Shown piece after piece: positions 33,378 to 41,781 of a DNA stretch of 64,000 nt. The position numbers were made by a program, and so were the translations under genes. The DNA is taken from the NCBI RefSeq assembly GCF_000014565.1, contig NC_008268.1:5150501-5214500 (forward strand). Direction: 5' to 3'. The first letter of the stretch is position 1. Each line of letters begins with the position of its first letter. This DNA is from Rhodococcus jostii RHA1 (GTDB lineage Bacteria; Actinomycetota; Actinomycetes; Mycobacteriales; Mycobacteriaceae). The notes below the pieces were generated by a model, which saw only the letters and a program-made list of their open reading frames with translations, had not been told where the DNA came from and did not search any database.

Positions 33378-34994
33378 GTGGTGCATCCCGAGGTATTGGT
33401 GGTCGGAGCTGGTCCGGTCGGTCTGACGGCGGCGATCGAACTGCGCAGGCGAGGTGTCGCCTGCCGCATCATCGATCCCCTGCTCGAGCCACCGCGGTAC
33501 GCGAAGGCGGTGGGGATCCAACCCCGCAGCCTCGAGGTCTTCGAGAGCATGGGCGTGCTGCGGCACATCCTGGACGCGGCGATCCAGATGCGCGGGCAGA
33601 TCGTGTACGTCAACGGCGACGAGGTCGCCCGTCTGGAGTTGTCGCTGCCGGCCGACGTCCCGTTCGAATTCATCGGGCTGCCCCAGTACGAGACCGAACG
33701 CATCCTCACCGAATACCTGGCCACGTTCGGCACCACGATCGAACGAGGAACGAGACTGACGACGTTCGAACAGGACGACGACGGCGTCGTCGCCACGGTC
33801 ACCGGCGCGGACGGCGACGAAACCGTCCGAACCCAGTACCTTTTCGGCTGCGACGGCGCCCACAGCGTGGTCCGCAAGGGCCTCGGCCTCACCTTCGAGG
33901 GCGGTGCGTTCCTCGAGCAGTACATGCTCGGCGACGTCGAAGTCGACTGGAGGATGCCCCGCGGCTACGGGATCCGGTCGATGCACCAGACGGACGGCGA
34001 GACCGACGACCTGCTCGTGTGCATTCCGCTGCCCGGGCGCCGCCGCTACCGGATGTCGATGCTGGTGCCCAGCGACCTGGCCGGCACCGGCACCCCGGCG
34101 GCCGACAAGATCGCGCACGGTTTCGAGGCGGGACCGAAACCGGAGCTGAGCCACATCCAGGCCGTGCTCGACCGCCTGTCGCCCGAGCCGACGCGGGCGT
34201 CGAACCTCCGCTGGTCGTCCATCTTCCGGATCAGCCACCGCATCGTCGACTCGTACGGGCGCGGGCGGGTGTTCGTCGCGGGCGACGCCGCCCACATTCA
34301 TCCGCCGACCGGCGCGCAGGGCATGAACACCGGCATCCAGGACGCGCACAACCTGGCGTGGAAGGTCGCGCTGGCCGTGTCCGGCGCCGCGGCCCCCGAC
34401 CTGCTGGACAGTTACGACGCCGAACGGCGACCCATCGGGGAGGAGGTGGTGGGACGCACCGTGCGCAGCGCCCGGGAGGGGATCGGGGCGGGGTCGTCGG
34501 ATCCCGACTATGTGATCCGACGCGAGGCCCAACTCCTCATCAGCTACGCGGACAGTCCGATCGTCGCCCAACCGGAGTCGAATGCGGCGCTCGCGCCCGG
34601 CAGTCGGGCGCCAGACGCCCGCGGGCTGACCCGCGCCGCGGTCGCATCCCCCCTCCGGCTGTTCACTCTCCTCGCGGGACGCAACCACACGTTGCTGCTG
34701 TACGCCGACGAATCGGTCGACGCGCGCGGGCTGGAACTGCTCGAGGCCGCGGCGACGTCGGTGGGCGCGGCGACCCAGGGACTCGTCGACACGTACCTCG
34801 TCGCGTCGCCTTCCGCCGAGGTCGGGGAAACGGTGCTTCCCCTCGTCCGGGACCGTGACGGCGAGTTCGCGCACGCGTACGGCGCGGAGGGTTCCGCCGC
34901 GTTCGTCGTCCGCCCGGACGGCTATCTGGGGTTCCGGCAGAGTCCGGTCGCGGTCGACGGTCTCACGGAGTACCTGAAGTCGACTTTCCGCTGA
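33378..34994 (+). CDS. FAD-dependent aromatic hydroxylase (second copy in the window)
   Basis: A 538-residue class A flavin monooxygenase. It has GAGPVGL near residues 9-15, the DG motif in FGCDGAHSVVRKGLG, and a full second FAD motif GDAAHIHPPTGAQGMN, plus a C-terminal thioredoxin-like domain (about 400-538). It is thus more canonical than the one at 26780. The natural substrate is probably a phenol or related aromatic. Tandem GTG codons lie at 33378 and 33381; the first is used. Its last 32 bases overlap the convergent APC permease gene. There is no pathway partner beside it, so it may work alone. Confidence 0.87.
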   Translation: MVHPEVLVVGAGPVGLTAAIELRRRGVACRIIDPLLEPPRYAKAVGIQPRSLEVFESMGVLRHILDAAIQMRGQIVYVNGDEVARLELSLPADVPFEFIGLPQYETERILTEYLATFGTTIERGTRLTTFEQDDDGVVATVTGADGDETVRTQYLFGCDGAHSVVRKGLGLTFEGGAFLEQYMLGDVEVDWRMPRGYGIRSMHQTDGETDDLLVCIPLPGRRRYRMSMLVPSDLAGTGTPAADKIAHGFEAGPKPELSHIQAVLDRLSPEPTRASNLRWSSIFRISHRIVDSYGRGRVFVAGDAAHIHPPTGAQGMNTGIQDAHNLAWKVALAVSGAAAPDLLDSYDAERRPIGEEVVGRTVRSAREGIGAGSSDPDYVIRREAQLLISYADSPIVAQPESNAALAPGSRAPDARGLTRAAVASPLRLFTLLAGRNHTLLLYADESVDARGLELLEAAATSVGAATQGLVDTYLVASPSAEVGETVLPLVRDRDGEFAHAYGAEGSAAFVVRPDGYLGFRQSPVAVDGLTEYLKSTFR

Positions 34995-36987
34995 GCTCGG
35001 GAGTGGTGGGCAGGCCGCGCCGGATGTCACCCGGCGCGGGCTTGCCGAGCGGCGCCCCGACCCGGGTGGCCGAATCGAGCAGCCACGGCACGCTTGTGAC
35101 CATCACGCCGGACGTGAACAGCAACCTGCCCTTGAGGCGCAGCGCATTCTGGTTGTGCAGCAGGTGTTCCCACCATCGACCGACCACGTACTCGGGGATG
35201 AAGATGGTGACGACGCCGTCCGGGATCCGCTTCCGGACGGATTTCACGTACCCGACGATGGGCCGGGTGACTTCACGGTAGGGCGATTCGAGGACTTTCA
35301 ACGGCACCGGAATTTCGTACTTCTCCCACTCCCGCTGCAGTTTTCCGGTGTTGTCGCCCAGTACGGTGACGGCTTCCAGGGTCGTCGGATGGGTGGCGCG
35401 GGCGTAGGCGAGGGCCCGGGCGGTGGGTTTGTTGAGCACGGACACCAGCACGATCGTGTGCACCTGGGAGGGGAGGGTGAAGCTGTCCTCGTCGACGACG
35501 AGGGCAGCTGCAATCCGGTCGTAGTGCCGCCGCACCCCGCGCATCAGGAAGAACAGGATCGGCATGGCGATGACCACAAGGTAGGCGCCCTGGGTGAACT
35601 TCGTGATCGTGACGATGATCAGGACGGTGCCGGTGAGGACGGCGCCGGTGCCGTTGAGGGCCCGCCGGCCGTGGATGCGACGACGTTCACGGGCGTCGGA
35701 TTCGGTTGCCAGCACACCATTCCAGTGCCGGACCATGCCCGCCTGGCTGAGGGTGAAGGACGTGAACACGCCGAGGATGTACAGCTGGATGAGGTGGGTG
35801 ACGGACGCGTCGAACAGGACGATCAATCCGCCCGCCGTCACGGCGAGGAGCACGATGCCGTTGCTGAACGCCAGCCGGTCGCCGCGGGTGTTCAGCTGGA
35901 CCGGGAGGTAGCGGTCGCGGCCGAGCACCGAGGCGAGCAGTGGGAAACCGTTGTAGGCGGTGTTCGCGGCGAGCACGAGGATCAGCACGGTCGCGGCCTG
36001 GACGTAGAAGAAGCCGATGTTGGTGGTGCCACCGAACACGGCCGCCGCGATCTGGGCGATGACGGTGCGCTGCGGATCGGTCTCGCAGTTTCCGGCGAAC
36101 CCGATCAGATCGCACGGGTTCACCGCGACGTGCACCTTGGCGACGATGGCCAGCGCGGTGATTCCCGCGAACATCACGATCGCTGTGGCCGCCATCGCCA
36201 TGAGTGTCTTCGCGGCGTTGGCGCTCTTGGGTTTACGGAACGCGGGCACCCCGTTGGAGATCGCCTCCACACCGGTCAGCGCGGTACATCCGGACGAGAA
36301 CGCGCGCAGCGCGAAGAACACGAGGGCCAGACCGGTCAGCCCGGACAGTTCCGGTTCGATGGTGTACCCGGCACTTTCGGCGACGGGTGTCGAACCGGCC
36401 GCGACACGGACGAACCCCGTCACGATCAGGATCATCACCCCGGCGATGAACCCGTACGTCGGGAAGGCGAACGTGGTTCCCGATTCGCGGATCCCGCGCA
36501 GGTTCATCACCGTCAGCAGCACGACGAACGCCACGGCCAGCGCCACCCGGTGCGTGTTCAGCGCGGGCACGGCGGAGATGAGATTGTCGACACCCGCCGA
36601 CACCGACACCGCCACCGTCATGACGTAATCGATGAGCAGTGCCGACGCCACCGTCAGACCCGCGGACGGCCCGAGGTTCTTCGTTGCCACCTCGTACGAG
36701 CCGCCCCCGCTGGGGTAGGCGTACACCACCTGGCGGTACGACAGGGCGACCACGGCGAGAAGCACCACGACCCCGGCCGCCAGATACGGCGTCAGGTAGA
36801 AATAGGCGAGTCCGCCCAGGGACAGGATCAGCAGGATCTCCTGCGTCGCGTACGCCACGGACGACAGAGGGTCGGACGCGAAGATCGGCAGCGCCAGACG
36901 CTTGGTCAGCAACTGCTCCCCGAGGTCGTCACTGCGCAGGGGCCGTCCCAGAGCCAGCCGCCGGACCGCTCGAACGAGAGCCACCAC
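34963..36987 (-). CDS. APC-superfamily amino acid/cation permease with long C-terminal domain
   Basis: A 674-residue transporter. About twelve membrane segments cover residues 30-500, with the APC block LPIFASDPLSSVAYATQEIL near the start; a soluble tail of about 150 residues follows (VSVLNKPTARALAYARATHP and VVTIFIPEYVVGRWWEHLLH), which is typical of the KUP-like actinobacterial APC subgroup. The substrate is unknown. The frame is open to 37128, but the GTG at 36987 gives the usual N-terminus (ALVRAVRRLALGRPLRSDDLG); the longer version would run into a large inverted repeat. It overlaps the hydroxylase gene at the 3' ends. Confidence 0.85.
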   Translation of the reverse strand: MVALVRAVRRLALGRPLRSDDLGEQLLTKRLALPIFASDPLSSVAYATQEILLILSLGGLAYFYLTPYLAAGVVVLLAVVALSYRQVVYAYPSGGGSYEVATKNLGPSAGLTVASALLIDYVMTVAVSVSAGVDNLISAVPALNTHRVALAVAFVVLLTVMNLRGIRESGTTFAFPTYGFIAGVMILIVTGFVRVAAGSTPVAESAGYTIEPELSGLTGLALVFFALRAFSSGCTALTGVEAISNGVPAFRKPKSANAAKTLMAMAATAIVMFAGITALAIVAKVHVAVNPCDLIGFAGNCETDPQRTVIAQIAAAVFGGTTNIGFFYVQAATVLILVLAANTAYNGFPLLASVLGRDRYLPVQLNTRGDRLAFSNGIVLLAVTAGGLIVLFDASVTHLIQLYILGVFTSFTLSQAGMVRHWNGVLATESDARERRRIHGRRALNGTGAVLTGTVLIIVTITKFTQGAYLVVIAMPILFFLMRGVRRHYDRIAAALVVDEDSFTLPSQVHTIVLVSVLNKPTARALAYARATHPTTLEAVTVLGDNTGKLQREWEKYEIPVPLKVLESPYREVTRPIVGYVKSVRKRIPDGVVTIFIPEYVVGRWWEHLLHNQNALRLKGRLLFTSGVMVTSVPWLLDSATRVGAPLGKPAPGDIRRGLPTTPELSGKSTSGTP

Positions 36988-37003
36988 CTGTTCAGGGTAG
37001 AAC

Positions 37004-37075
37004 CAGGCGCTTCGCGCCCGTGCGCCTTTCCGGTTGTTCCCGCTACCGAAAAGGCGCACGGGTGCGGAGCGCCTG
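37004..37075. repeat. 26-bp imperfect inverted repeat beside an arginase remnant
   Basis: The left arm 37004-37029 (CAGGCGCTTCGCGCCCGTGC then GCCTTT) pairs with the right arm 37050-37075 (AAAGGCGCACGGGTGCGGAG then CGCCTG) with only two G-T pairs and a 20-base loop. The central 13 bp, CCCGTGCGCCTTT/AAAGGCGCACGGG, are perfect. The right arm shares CACGGGTGCGGAGCGCCT with tails of hairpins near 48540 and 50980. Confidence 0.75.
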
Positions 37076-37324
37076 TCCGCGATGGTCGGCCGAGATCTCG
37101 GCGACGCCGCGACCGTGATCGACCGCACCGACCGGGTCGAACCGACGGGCGTGGTTGCACTGTCCGAGACGGTGCGGGCCGCTCACGCGCTGGCGGACGA
37201 TCTGGCGGTCGCCAGGGCGGACCTGCCAGGCCTGCGACCGCTGGTGGTCCGCGGCGACCGCAGCATTCTGCTCGGGATCTTTCCCGCGCTGCGCAGGCAC
37301 CTGGGTTCGGTGGGACTGTGGTGG
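37052..37324 (+). pseudogene. Remnant of an arginase/agmatinase-family gene
   Basis: About 90 residues read like the N-terminal half of an arginase-family protein: TGVVALSETVRAAHALADDL, LPGLRPLVVRGDRSILLGIF and PALRRHLGSVGLWW. In intact members the second block is GGDCS(or H)S and is followed by F-V-D-G-H-P-D with the metal-binding Asp and His; here it is RGDRS and homology stops at LWW. The frame then runs on as unrelated sequence. The 5' end abuts the inverted repeat at 37004-37075. It has lost its metal ligands and most of its length, so it cannot be active. Confidence 0.55.
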
Positions 37325-37479
37325 CCACCCGAGTGCTCGACTTTCTCGGACGCACCCTGCCGTGAGCGGGAAGATCCGGGTTCCTGTCGTCGTTGGACTG
37401 GGTCGGTACCTGCCACGGACCTACGTGATCGAGCTCACATCCACCCCCGCCGGGAATTGATCGCAGGGTTGGCACGTTA

Positions 37480-37500
37480 GTTGAGTGATTAACGCTCAAC
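37480..37500 (+). promoter_or_regulatory. HAIR-like operator (HspR) upstream of the Clp ATPase
   Basis: GTTGAGT-GATTAAC-GCTCAAC matches the HspR HAIR consensus CTTGAGT-N7-ACTCAAG except at the outer bases and one inner base. It ends 17 bases before the ATG, with AGGAGG between. HspR boxes usually control dnaK and clpB; here the target is a ClpC-like gene. Confidence 0.65.
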
Positions 37501-37517
37501 TTTTAGGAGGCTGAGGA

Positions 37518-39941
37518 ATGCCAGCATTCTTCGGGCCGGAGGGCCCAGGTCGCATCGACATCAGTCGGCTCATGAGTCGCTCCACCCAGGAGCTCATGGC
37601 TGCTGCTGCCCGCTTCGCCGCAGGTCGTGGTGATGCGGAACTCGATGCGCTCCACGTTCTGCGCGTCATGACAGAACACGAACCCGTCGCGTCTCTGATG
37701 CGCCGCGCAGGCGCGAACGCGTCGGCCGTCGCCGACGCAGTCGAACTGCGTCTGCCCCAGGGGCGTGACACCTCAGGCTTTGCAACGCCCGCACTGAGCG
37801 GCGCGCTGAAGACGGCGCTGCTCGAGGCGCACCAACTCGCGCGCGCCCTCGGGTCCACCTACATCGATCCCGAGCACCTCTTCCTGGCGCTCGCCGCGGA
37901 TCAGGACCACGCCGCCGGCCGACTGCTCGCGTCCGAGGGAATCACCCCGGAGCGGCTGCAGACCGCGGTGCAGGGTGGATCGGTGGAGGAGTCGTCGAAC
38001 TCCGAGACCCCCACGCTCGACAAGTACGGCTTCGACCTCACCGAACGCGCACGCGGCGGCGGAGTCGACCCGGTGATCGGGCGCGCCGACGAGATCGAGC
38101 AGACCATCGAGATCCTGTCGCGCCGCACCAAGAACAACCCCGTGCTGGTCGGTGAGGCCGGCGTCGGCAAGACGGCGGTCGTCGAGGGCCTGGCCCAGCG
38201 CATCGTCGACGGCGACGTCCCCGACCGGCTGACGGGTAAGCGCATCGTCCAGCTCGACCTGTCGAGCATGGTGTCGGGCACCCGGTACCGCGGCGACTTC
38301 GAGGAACGTCTCAACAAGGTGATCGACGAGATCTCGGCCCACTCGGACGAGCTGATCGTCTTCATCGACGAGGTCCACTCCATCGCCGGTGCCGGTGGCG
38401 GCGCCGAGGGTGCGATGGATGCGGGCAACATCCTCAAGCCGAAGCTCGCCCGTGGTGAGCTGCACATCGTCGGTGCGACGACGCTCGACGAGTACCGCAA
38501 GCACATCGAGAAGGATCCGGCGCTCGAACGCCGGTTCCAGCCGGTGACGGTTGCGGAGCCGAGTGTGGAGGATGCGGTGGCGATCCTGTCCGGTCTGCGT
38601 GACCGGTACGAGGAGCACCACGGCGTCCGCTACACGGACGAGGCGATTTCGGCGGCCGTCGAGTTGTCGGCCCGTTACATCGGTGACCGCTTCCTGCCGG
38701 ACAAGGCGATCGACCTGATCGATCAGGCCGGGGCCCGGTTGCGGCTGCGGATGCCGAGCGTCGACGTGGATGCTCTGCGGGCGAAGCTCGCGGAACTCGA
38801 GCAGGCCAAGGAACAGGCTGTCGCCGACGAGCAGTACGAGAAGGCGTCGCGACTGCGTGACGAGGCCATGGAGGTTCAGGCCCGGATCGACGGGAAGGCG
38901 GTCGGCGCGTCCGACACCGCTCCCGAGGTGACCGCCGAGCAGATCGCCGAGGTCGTGTCGCGGGCCACCGGAATCCCGGCCAGCCAGATGACCGAGGAGG
39001 AGAAGGAACGGCTCCGCCGGCTCGAGGACGAACTGCATCGTCGTGTCATCGGCCAGGACGACGCCGTGCGGGCCATAGCCCGGGCGGTGCGCCGCAGCCG
39101 TACCGGCATGAGCGATCCGGATCGCCCCGTGGGTAGCTTCCTGTTCCTCGGACCGACCGGTGTCGGTAAGACCGAGCTGGCGAAGGCGCTGGCCGCCACG
39201 CTGTTCGGTGACGAGAACAAGATGCTGCGACTCGACATGAGCGAGTTCGGTGAACGTCACACGGTCAGCCGGCTCGTCGGTGCTCCTCCCGGCTACGTCG
39301 GATACGGGGAGGCGGGGCAGCTCACCGAGCAGGTCCGCCGGAACCCGTACTCGGTGATCCTGCTCGACGAGATCGAGAAGGCGCACCCCGACGTGTTCAA
39401 CACGCTGCTGCAGGTGCTCGACGACGGTCGGCTCACGGACGGTCAGGGCCGGACGGTGGATTTCAAGAACACCGTTCTGATCATGACCAGCAACCTGGGG
39501 TCCGACATCATCTCCAGCAAGTCGGGTGCGCTGGGCTTCAGCACCGGTGACGCGGAGGCTTCGGAGAAGCCGCTGCGGGATCGGGTGATGGGCCGGCTGC
39601 GTGAGTCGATGCGTCCGGAGTTCCTGAACCGGATCGACGAGATCGTGATCTTCCGCAAGCTCGACAACGAGCAGCTGCACCGGATCACCGACCTGCTGCT
39701 GGATGACAGCCGGAAGCGGCTGCAGTCCAAGGGCATCGAGATCTCGTTCAGCGAGGCCGCGGTCGATTGGATTGCCGAGCACGGACACCAGCCCGAGTTC
39801 GGGGCGCGTCCGTTGCGCCGGTCGATCCAGCGGGCCGTCGACGATCGGATCGCCGATCTGTTGCTCGACGACGTCCTCGTCGAGGGTGGCAGCATCGCGG
39901 TCGGAGTGTCCGACGACGAGTTGGATCTCGTAGTCGGCTGA
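37518..39941 (+). CDS. ClpC-type AAA+ unfoldase (Clp protease ATP-binding subunit)
   Basis: An 807-residue Hsp100 protein. It has a Clp-N repeat domain (about 10-150), a first AAA+ module with Walker A GEAGVGKT at 212-219 and VFIDEVHS, a short UVR-like middle domain (about 425-470, EQYEKASRLRDEAMEV), and a second AAA+ module with GPTGVGKT and LLDEIEKAHPD. The short middle domain and an LGF tripeptide in KSGALGFSTGD, in the position of the ClpP-binding loop, point to ClpC, not ClpB. It should feed proteins to ClpP. The N-terminus differs from housekeeping ClpC (MPAFFGPEGPGRIDISRLMS), so it is a second, heat-controlled copy. AGGAGG precedes the ATG and a HAIR-like site lies upstream. Confidence 0.9.
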   Translation: MPAFFGPEGPGRIDISRLMSRSTQELMAAAARFAAGRGDAELDALHVLRVMTEHEPVASLMRRAGANASAVADAVELRLPQGRDTSGFATPALSGALKTALLEAHQLARALGSTYIDPEHLFLALAADQDHAAGRLLASEGITPERLQTAVQGGSVEESSNSETPTLDKYGFDLTERARGGGVDPVIGRADEIEQTIEILSRRTKNNPVLVGEAGVGKTAVVEGLAQRIVDGDVPDRLTGKRIVQLDLSSMVSGTRYRGDFEERLNKVIDEISAHSDELIVFIDEVHSIAGAGGGAEGAMDAGNILKPKLARGELHIVGATTLDEYRKHIEKDPALERRFQPVTVAEPSVEDAVAILSGLRDRYEEHHGVRYTDEAISAAVELSARYIGDRFLPDKAIDLIDQAGARLRLRMPSVDVDALRAKLAELEQAKEQAVADEQYEKASRLRDEAMEVQARIDGKAVGASDTAPEVTAEQIAEVVSRATGIPASQMTEEEKERLRRLEDELHRRVIGQDDAVRAIARAVRRSRTGMSDPDRPVGSFLFLGPTGVGKTELAKALAATLFGDENKMLRLDMSEFGERHTVSRLVGAPPGYVGYGEAGQLTEQVRRNPYSVILLDEIEKAHPDVFNTLLQVLDDGRLTDGQGRTVDFKNTVLIMTSNLGSDIISSKSGALGFSTGDAEASEKPLRDRVMGRLRESMRPEFLNRIDEIVIFRKLDNEQLHRITDLLLDDSRKRLQSKGIEISFSEAAVDWIAEHGHQPEFGARPLRRSIQRAVDDRIADLLLDDVLVEGGSIAVGVSDDELDLVVG

Positions 39942-39947
39942 TCCCCG

Positions 39948-39991
39948 ACGTGAGTGGCAGAGCGTGCTTCGGCACGCTCTGCCACTCACGT
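39948..39991. terminator. Perfect 20-bp hairpin with UUCG loop after the Clp gene
   Basis: ACGTGAGTGGCAGAGCGTGC (39948-39967), loop TTCG, then the exact complement to 39991. It starts seven bases after the Clp stop. Its outer arms GTGAGTG/CACTCAC recur in other intergenic hairpins of this window (40926, 48501). The remaining bases to 40204 show no gene. Confidence 0.85.
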
Positions 39992-40204
39992 GTGTGGGTA
40001 GCCCCTTGCCCGCCCTCGCCGTCTCGGATCAGCACCCGGTGATGAGGTGTGCGTCGTGCACCGTCACCTGTGCGGTGTGCAGGGCTGCACTGTGATCCGG
40101 GTGTGTGCCCGGAGCGTTGCCCTCCACGCCGGAGAAGAGCCGAATTACCGTCGACTCGCGGTGCGTGCTCGCCTCCGAAACGGTTACCTACCACCCAGCA
40201 TCGG

Positions 40205-40672
40205 TCAGTCGAGCAACTCGACTTCCCAATTCTCCTTCTGCACTTGCAGATCGATCTCCCGGATCTGCCGGGCGAGATCGTCTGCAGTCCGCCGCAGCTC
40301 CCGGACGGGCAACGCCGCGACGAAGACGAGTTCGGAGCGGAGTTGCCTGCCGTATCGGTCCTGCTCACGACCGGAGGCGGCATCCGCGGCGGCGGACACC
40401 ACCCGGTGCCGGATTCGCAGCATGTCCCGGCGGGCCAGCGCGTCCGTGATGCTCGCGTCGCCCAGTGGTGCAGCGGTATTCGTCCGATTGATCCTTCGGA
40501 CCAGGACCTCCAGGCGGTCCAGGACCTCGTCGAGTTCGACGAGCAGCGCCGCGGCATCCTCCGCCGGCGACTCGCCCTCCTGATGTCGTGCATTTGTGAG
40601 AATGCGCGACTTCAGATGCTCCACCCGACGGGTCAGATCGCCGCGTTCGGCCAGTGCCTCAGCCAACTTCAC
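40205..40672 (-). CDS. DIP1984-family protein
   Basis: A 155-residue soluble, helical protein matching the DIP1984 (septicolysin-like) family: it starts KLAEALAERGDLTRRVEHLK and ends KENWEVELLD, with the conserved INRTN motif in the middle. It is predicted to be largely coiled-coil. The family has no firm function; the name septicolysin comes from a weak toxin-related match. GTG start at 40672 with AAGGAGG upstream. It has no obvious partner: ClpC lies on one side and IclR on the other. Confidence 0.85.
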   Translation of the reverse strand: MKLAEALAERGDLTRRVEHLKSRILTNARHQEGESPAEDAAALLVELDEVLDRLEVLVRRINRTNTAAPLGDASITDALARRDMLRIRHRVVSAAADAASGREQDRYGRQLRSELVFVAALPVRELRRTADDLARQIREIDLQVQKENWEVELLD

Positions 40673-40925
40673 GGTTACCTCCTTTCTCGAAGTCGTTGTA
40701 GGGCAGCGTCAATGGTGAATGGAGAAGTGTCCGGCAGGGAGCGGACGGGTCGCGGCACCGTGAAGGTGGCGATCGAAGCGCGTCGAACGCGCGGGTGAAT
40801 TCCCCGAACCATCGTGTCGGAGAGATATCTCGGTGGGCGCTCATGCGCCTTTCGTCGAGTCGAATTCGAGCATCTTCAATAGGTACCACATCCCCGCCCG
40901 TGTGGCGACAATCGATTCGCCCCAG

Positions 40926-40965
40926 GTGAGTGCCGAAGTGTGTTCCGCCGTTCGTTGGCACTCAC
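40926..40965. repeat. Intergenic inverted repeat with GTGAGTGCC/GGCACTCAC arms
   Basis: GTGAGTGCC (40926-40934) and GGCACTCAC (40957-40965) form a perfect 9-bp stem; GAA/TTC inside can extend it. It lies 30 bases before the IclR start. The 323-base gap 40673-40995 holds nothing else that I can support. Confidence 0.6.
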
Positions 40966-40995
40966 GTGCTGGTGGGGGCGACTATCGTCGAGGGT

Positions 40996-41781
40996 ATGCG
41001 AGCGGAAGACGGCGAATTGGCCTCCAAGCACCAACCGTTGCTGGTGCTGAGCAAGATCACGGAGATCCTCGATGCCTTCAGCCTGACGCGTCCGTCGATG
41101 ACGCTGGGCGAGATCCACCAGGCGACGGGTCTGCCGACGTCGACGGTCCAACGGCTGGTCAGCAACCTGGTGGCGCAGGAATTCCTCGACCGGACCGGCG
41201 ACCAGATCCGGATCGGCGTGAAGATGGCGTTCTGGGCTGCGACGGCCACCAAGGGACTCGACGTGCTGGCTGTCGTCACGCCGGTGCTGAAGGAGATCCG
41301 CGACGCCACCGGCGAGACCGCCAGCTTCTTCCGGGTCGAGCAGGGCTACCGCGTGTGCGTGGCCATCGCGGAAACCGAGCACGCGCTGCGCCGCAACATG
41401 TACGTCGGGAAGATCGTCCCCCTGCCCGCGGGATCGGCGGGCCGGGTTCTGCTCGCCTGGAACCCGGACCTCACCGAACAGGTCCTCGCCGGCCCCATCG
41501 AGCCGATGACGGAGGGCACCGTCACCGACACCGCGGTGCTGCGCGAACTGATCCACCAGGCCCGGGCCGACGGGTACGCCATCACCGCGGGGGAGCGGGA
41601 GGACAGCGCCTCGGGATTGGCTGCGCCCGTGTTCGATTCGTCCGCCGACGTGATCGGTGCACTGGCGATCAGCGGGCCGACACTGCGCATGCCACGCGAA
41701 CAGTGCGAGAAGTGGGTGGATCTGCTCGTCGGCAGCGCCGAGCAGGTCACCCGGACGCTGGGTGGCCGCTACCCGTCATGA
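40996..41781 (+). CDS. IclR-family transcriptional regulator
   Basis: A 261-residue regulator. The N-terminal winged helix (about 15-75) includes MTLGEIHQATGLPTSTVQRL, and the C-terminal effector domain has the IclR blocks GETASFFRVEQGYRVCVAIAE, LPAGSAGRVLLAW and GEREDSASGLAAPVFD. The ATG at 40996 follows GAGGGT; a longer frame to 40930 would cross the inverted repeat and is rejected. It converges with the glycerate kinase gene, overlapping it by 35 bases. IclR proteins often control glyoxylate/glycerate and aromatic-acid genes, so control of the neighbouring operon is likely but not shown. Confidence 0.9.
   Translation: MRAEDGELASKHQPLLVLSKITEILDAFSLTRPSMTLGEIHQATGLPTSTVQRLVSNLVAQEFLDRTGDQIRIGVKMAFWAATATKGLDVLAVVTPVLKEIRDATGETASFFRVEQGYRVCVAIAETEHALRRNMYVGKIVPLPAGSAGRVLLAWNPDLTEQVLAGPIEPMTEGTVTDTAVLRELIHQARADGYAITAGEREDSASGLAAPVFDSSADVIGALAISGPTLRMPREQCEKWVDLLVGSAEQVTRTLGGRYPS

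Noticed and set aside
35155..37365. 736-codon plus-strand frame over the APC permease
   Set aside because: The minus-strand frame has clear APC membrane segments; the plus frame is a hydrophilic His/Asp/Arg-rich shadow.
37034..37480. 148-codon frame as an intact gene
   Set aside because: Only residues up to LWW resemble arginase; the rest has no family pattern and metal ligands are missing, so it is reported as a pseudogene.
37773..39989. 738-codon minus-strand frame opposite the Clp ATPase
   Set aside because: The Clp protein is complete with both AAA+ modules; the opposite frame has no motif.
40926..40965. IclR operator by homology of position
   Set aside because: The inverted repeat has the GTGAGTG arms seen in terminators elsewhere, so it is listed as a repeat and not as an operator.
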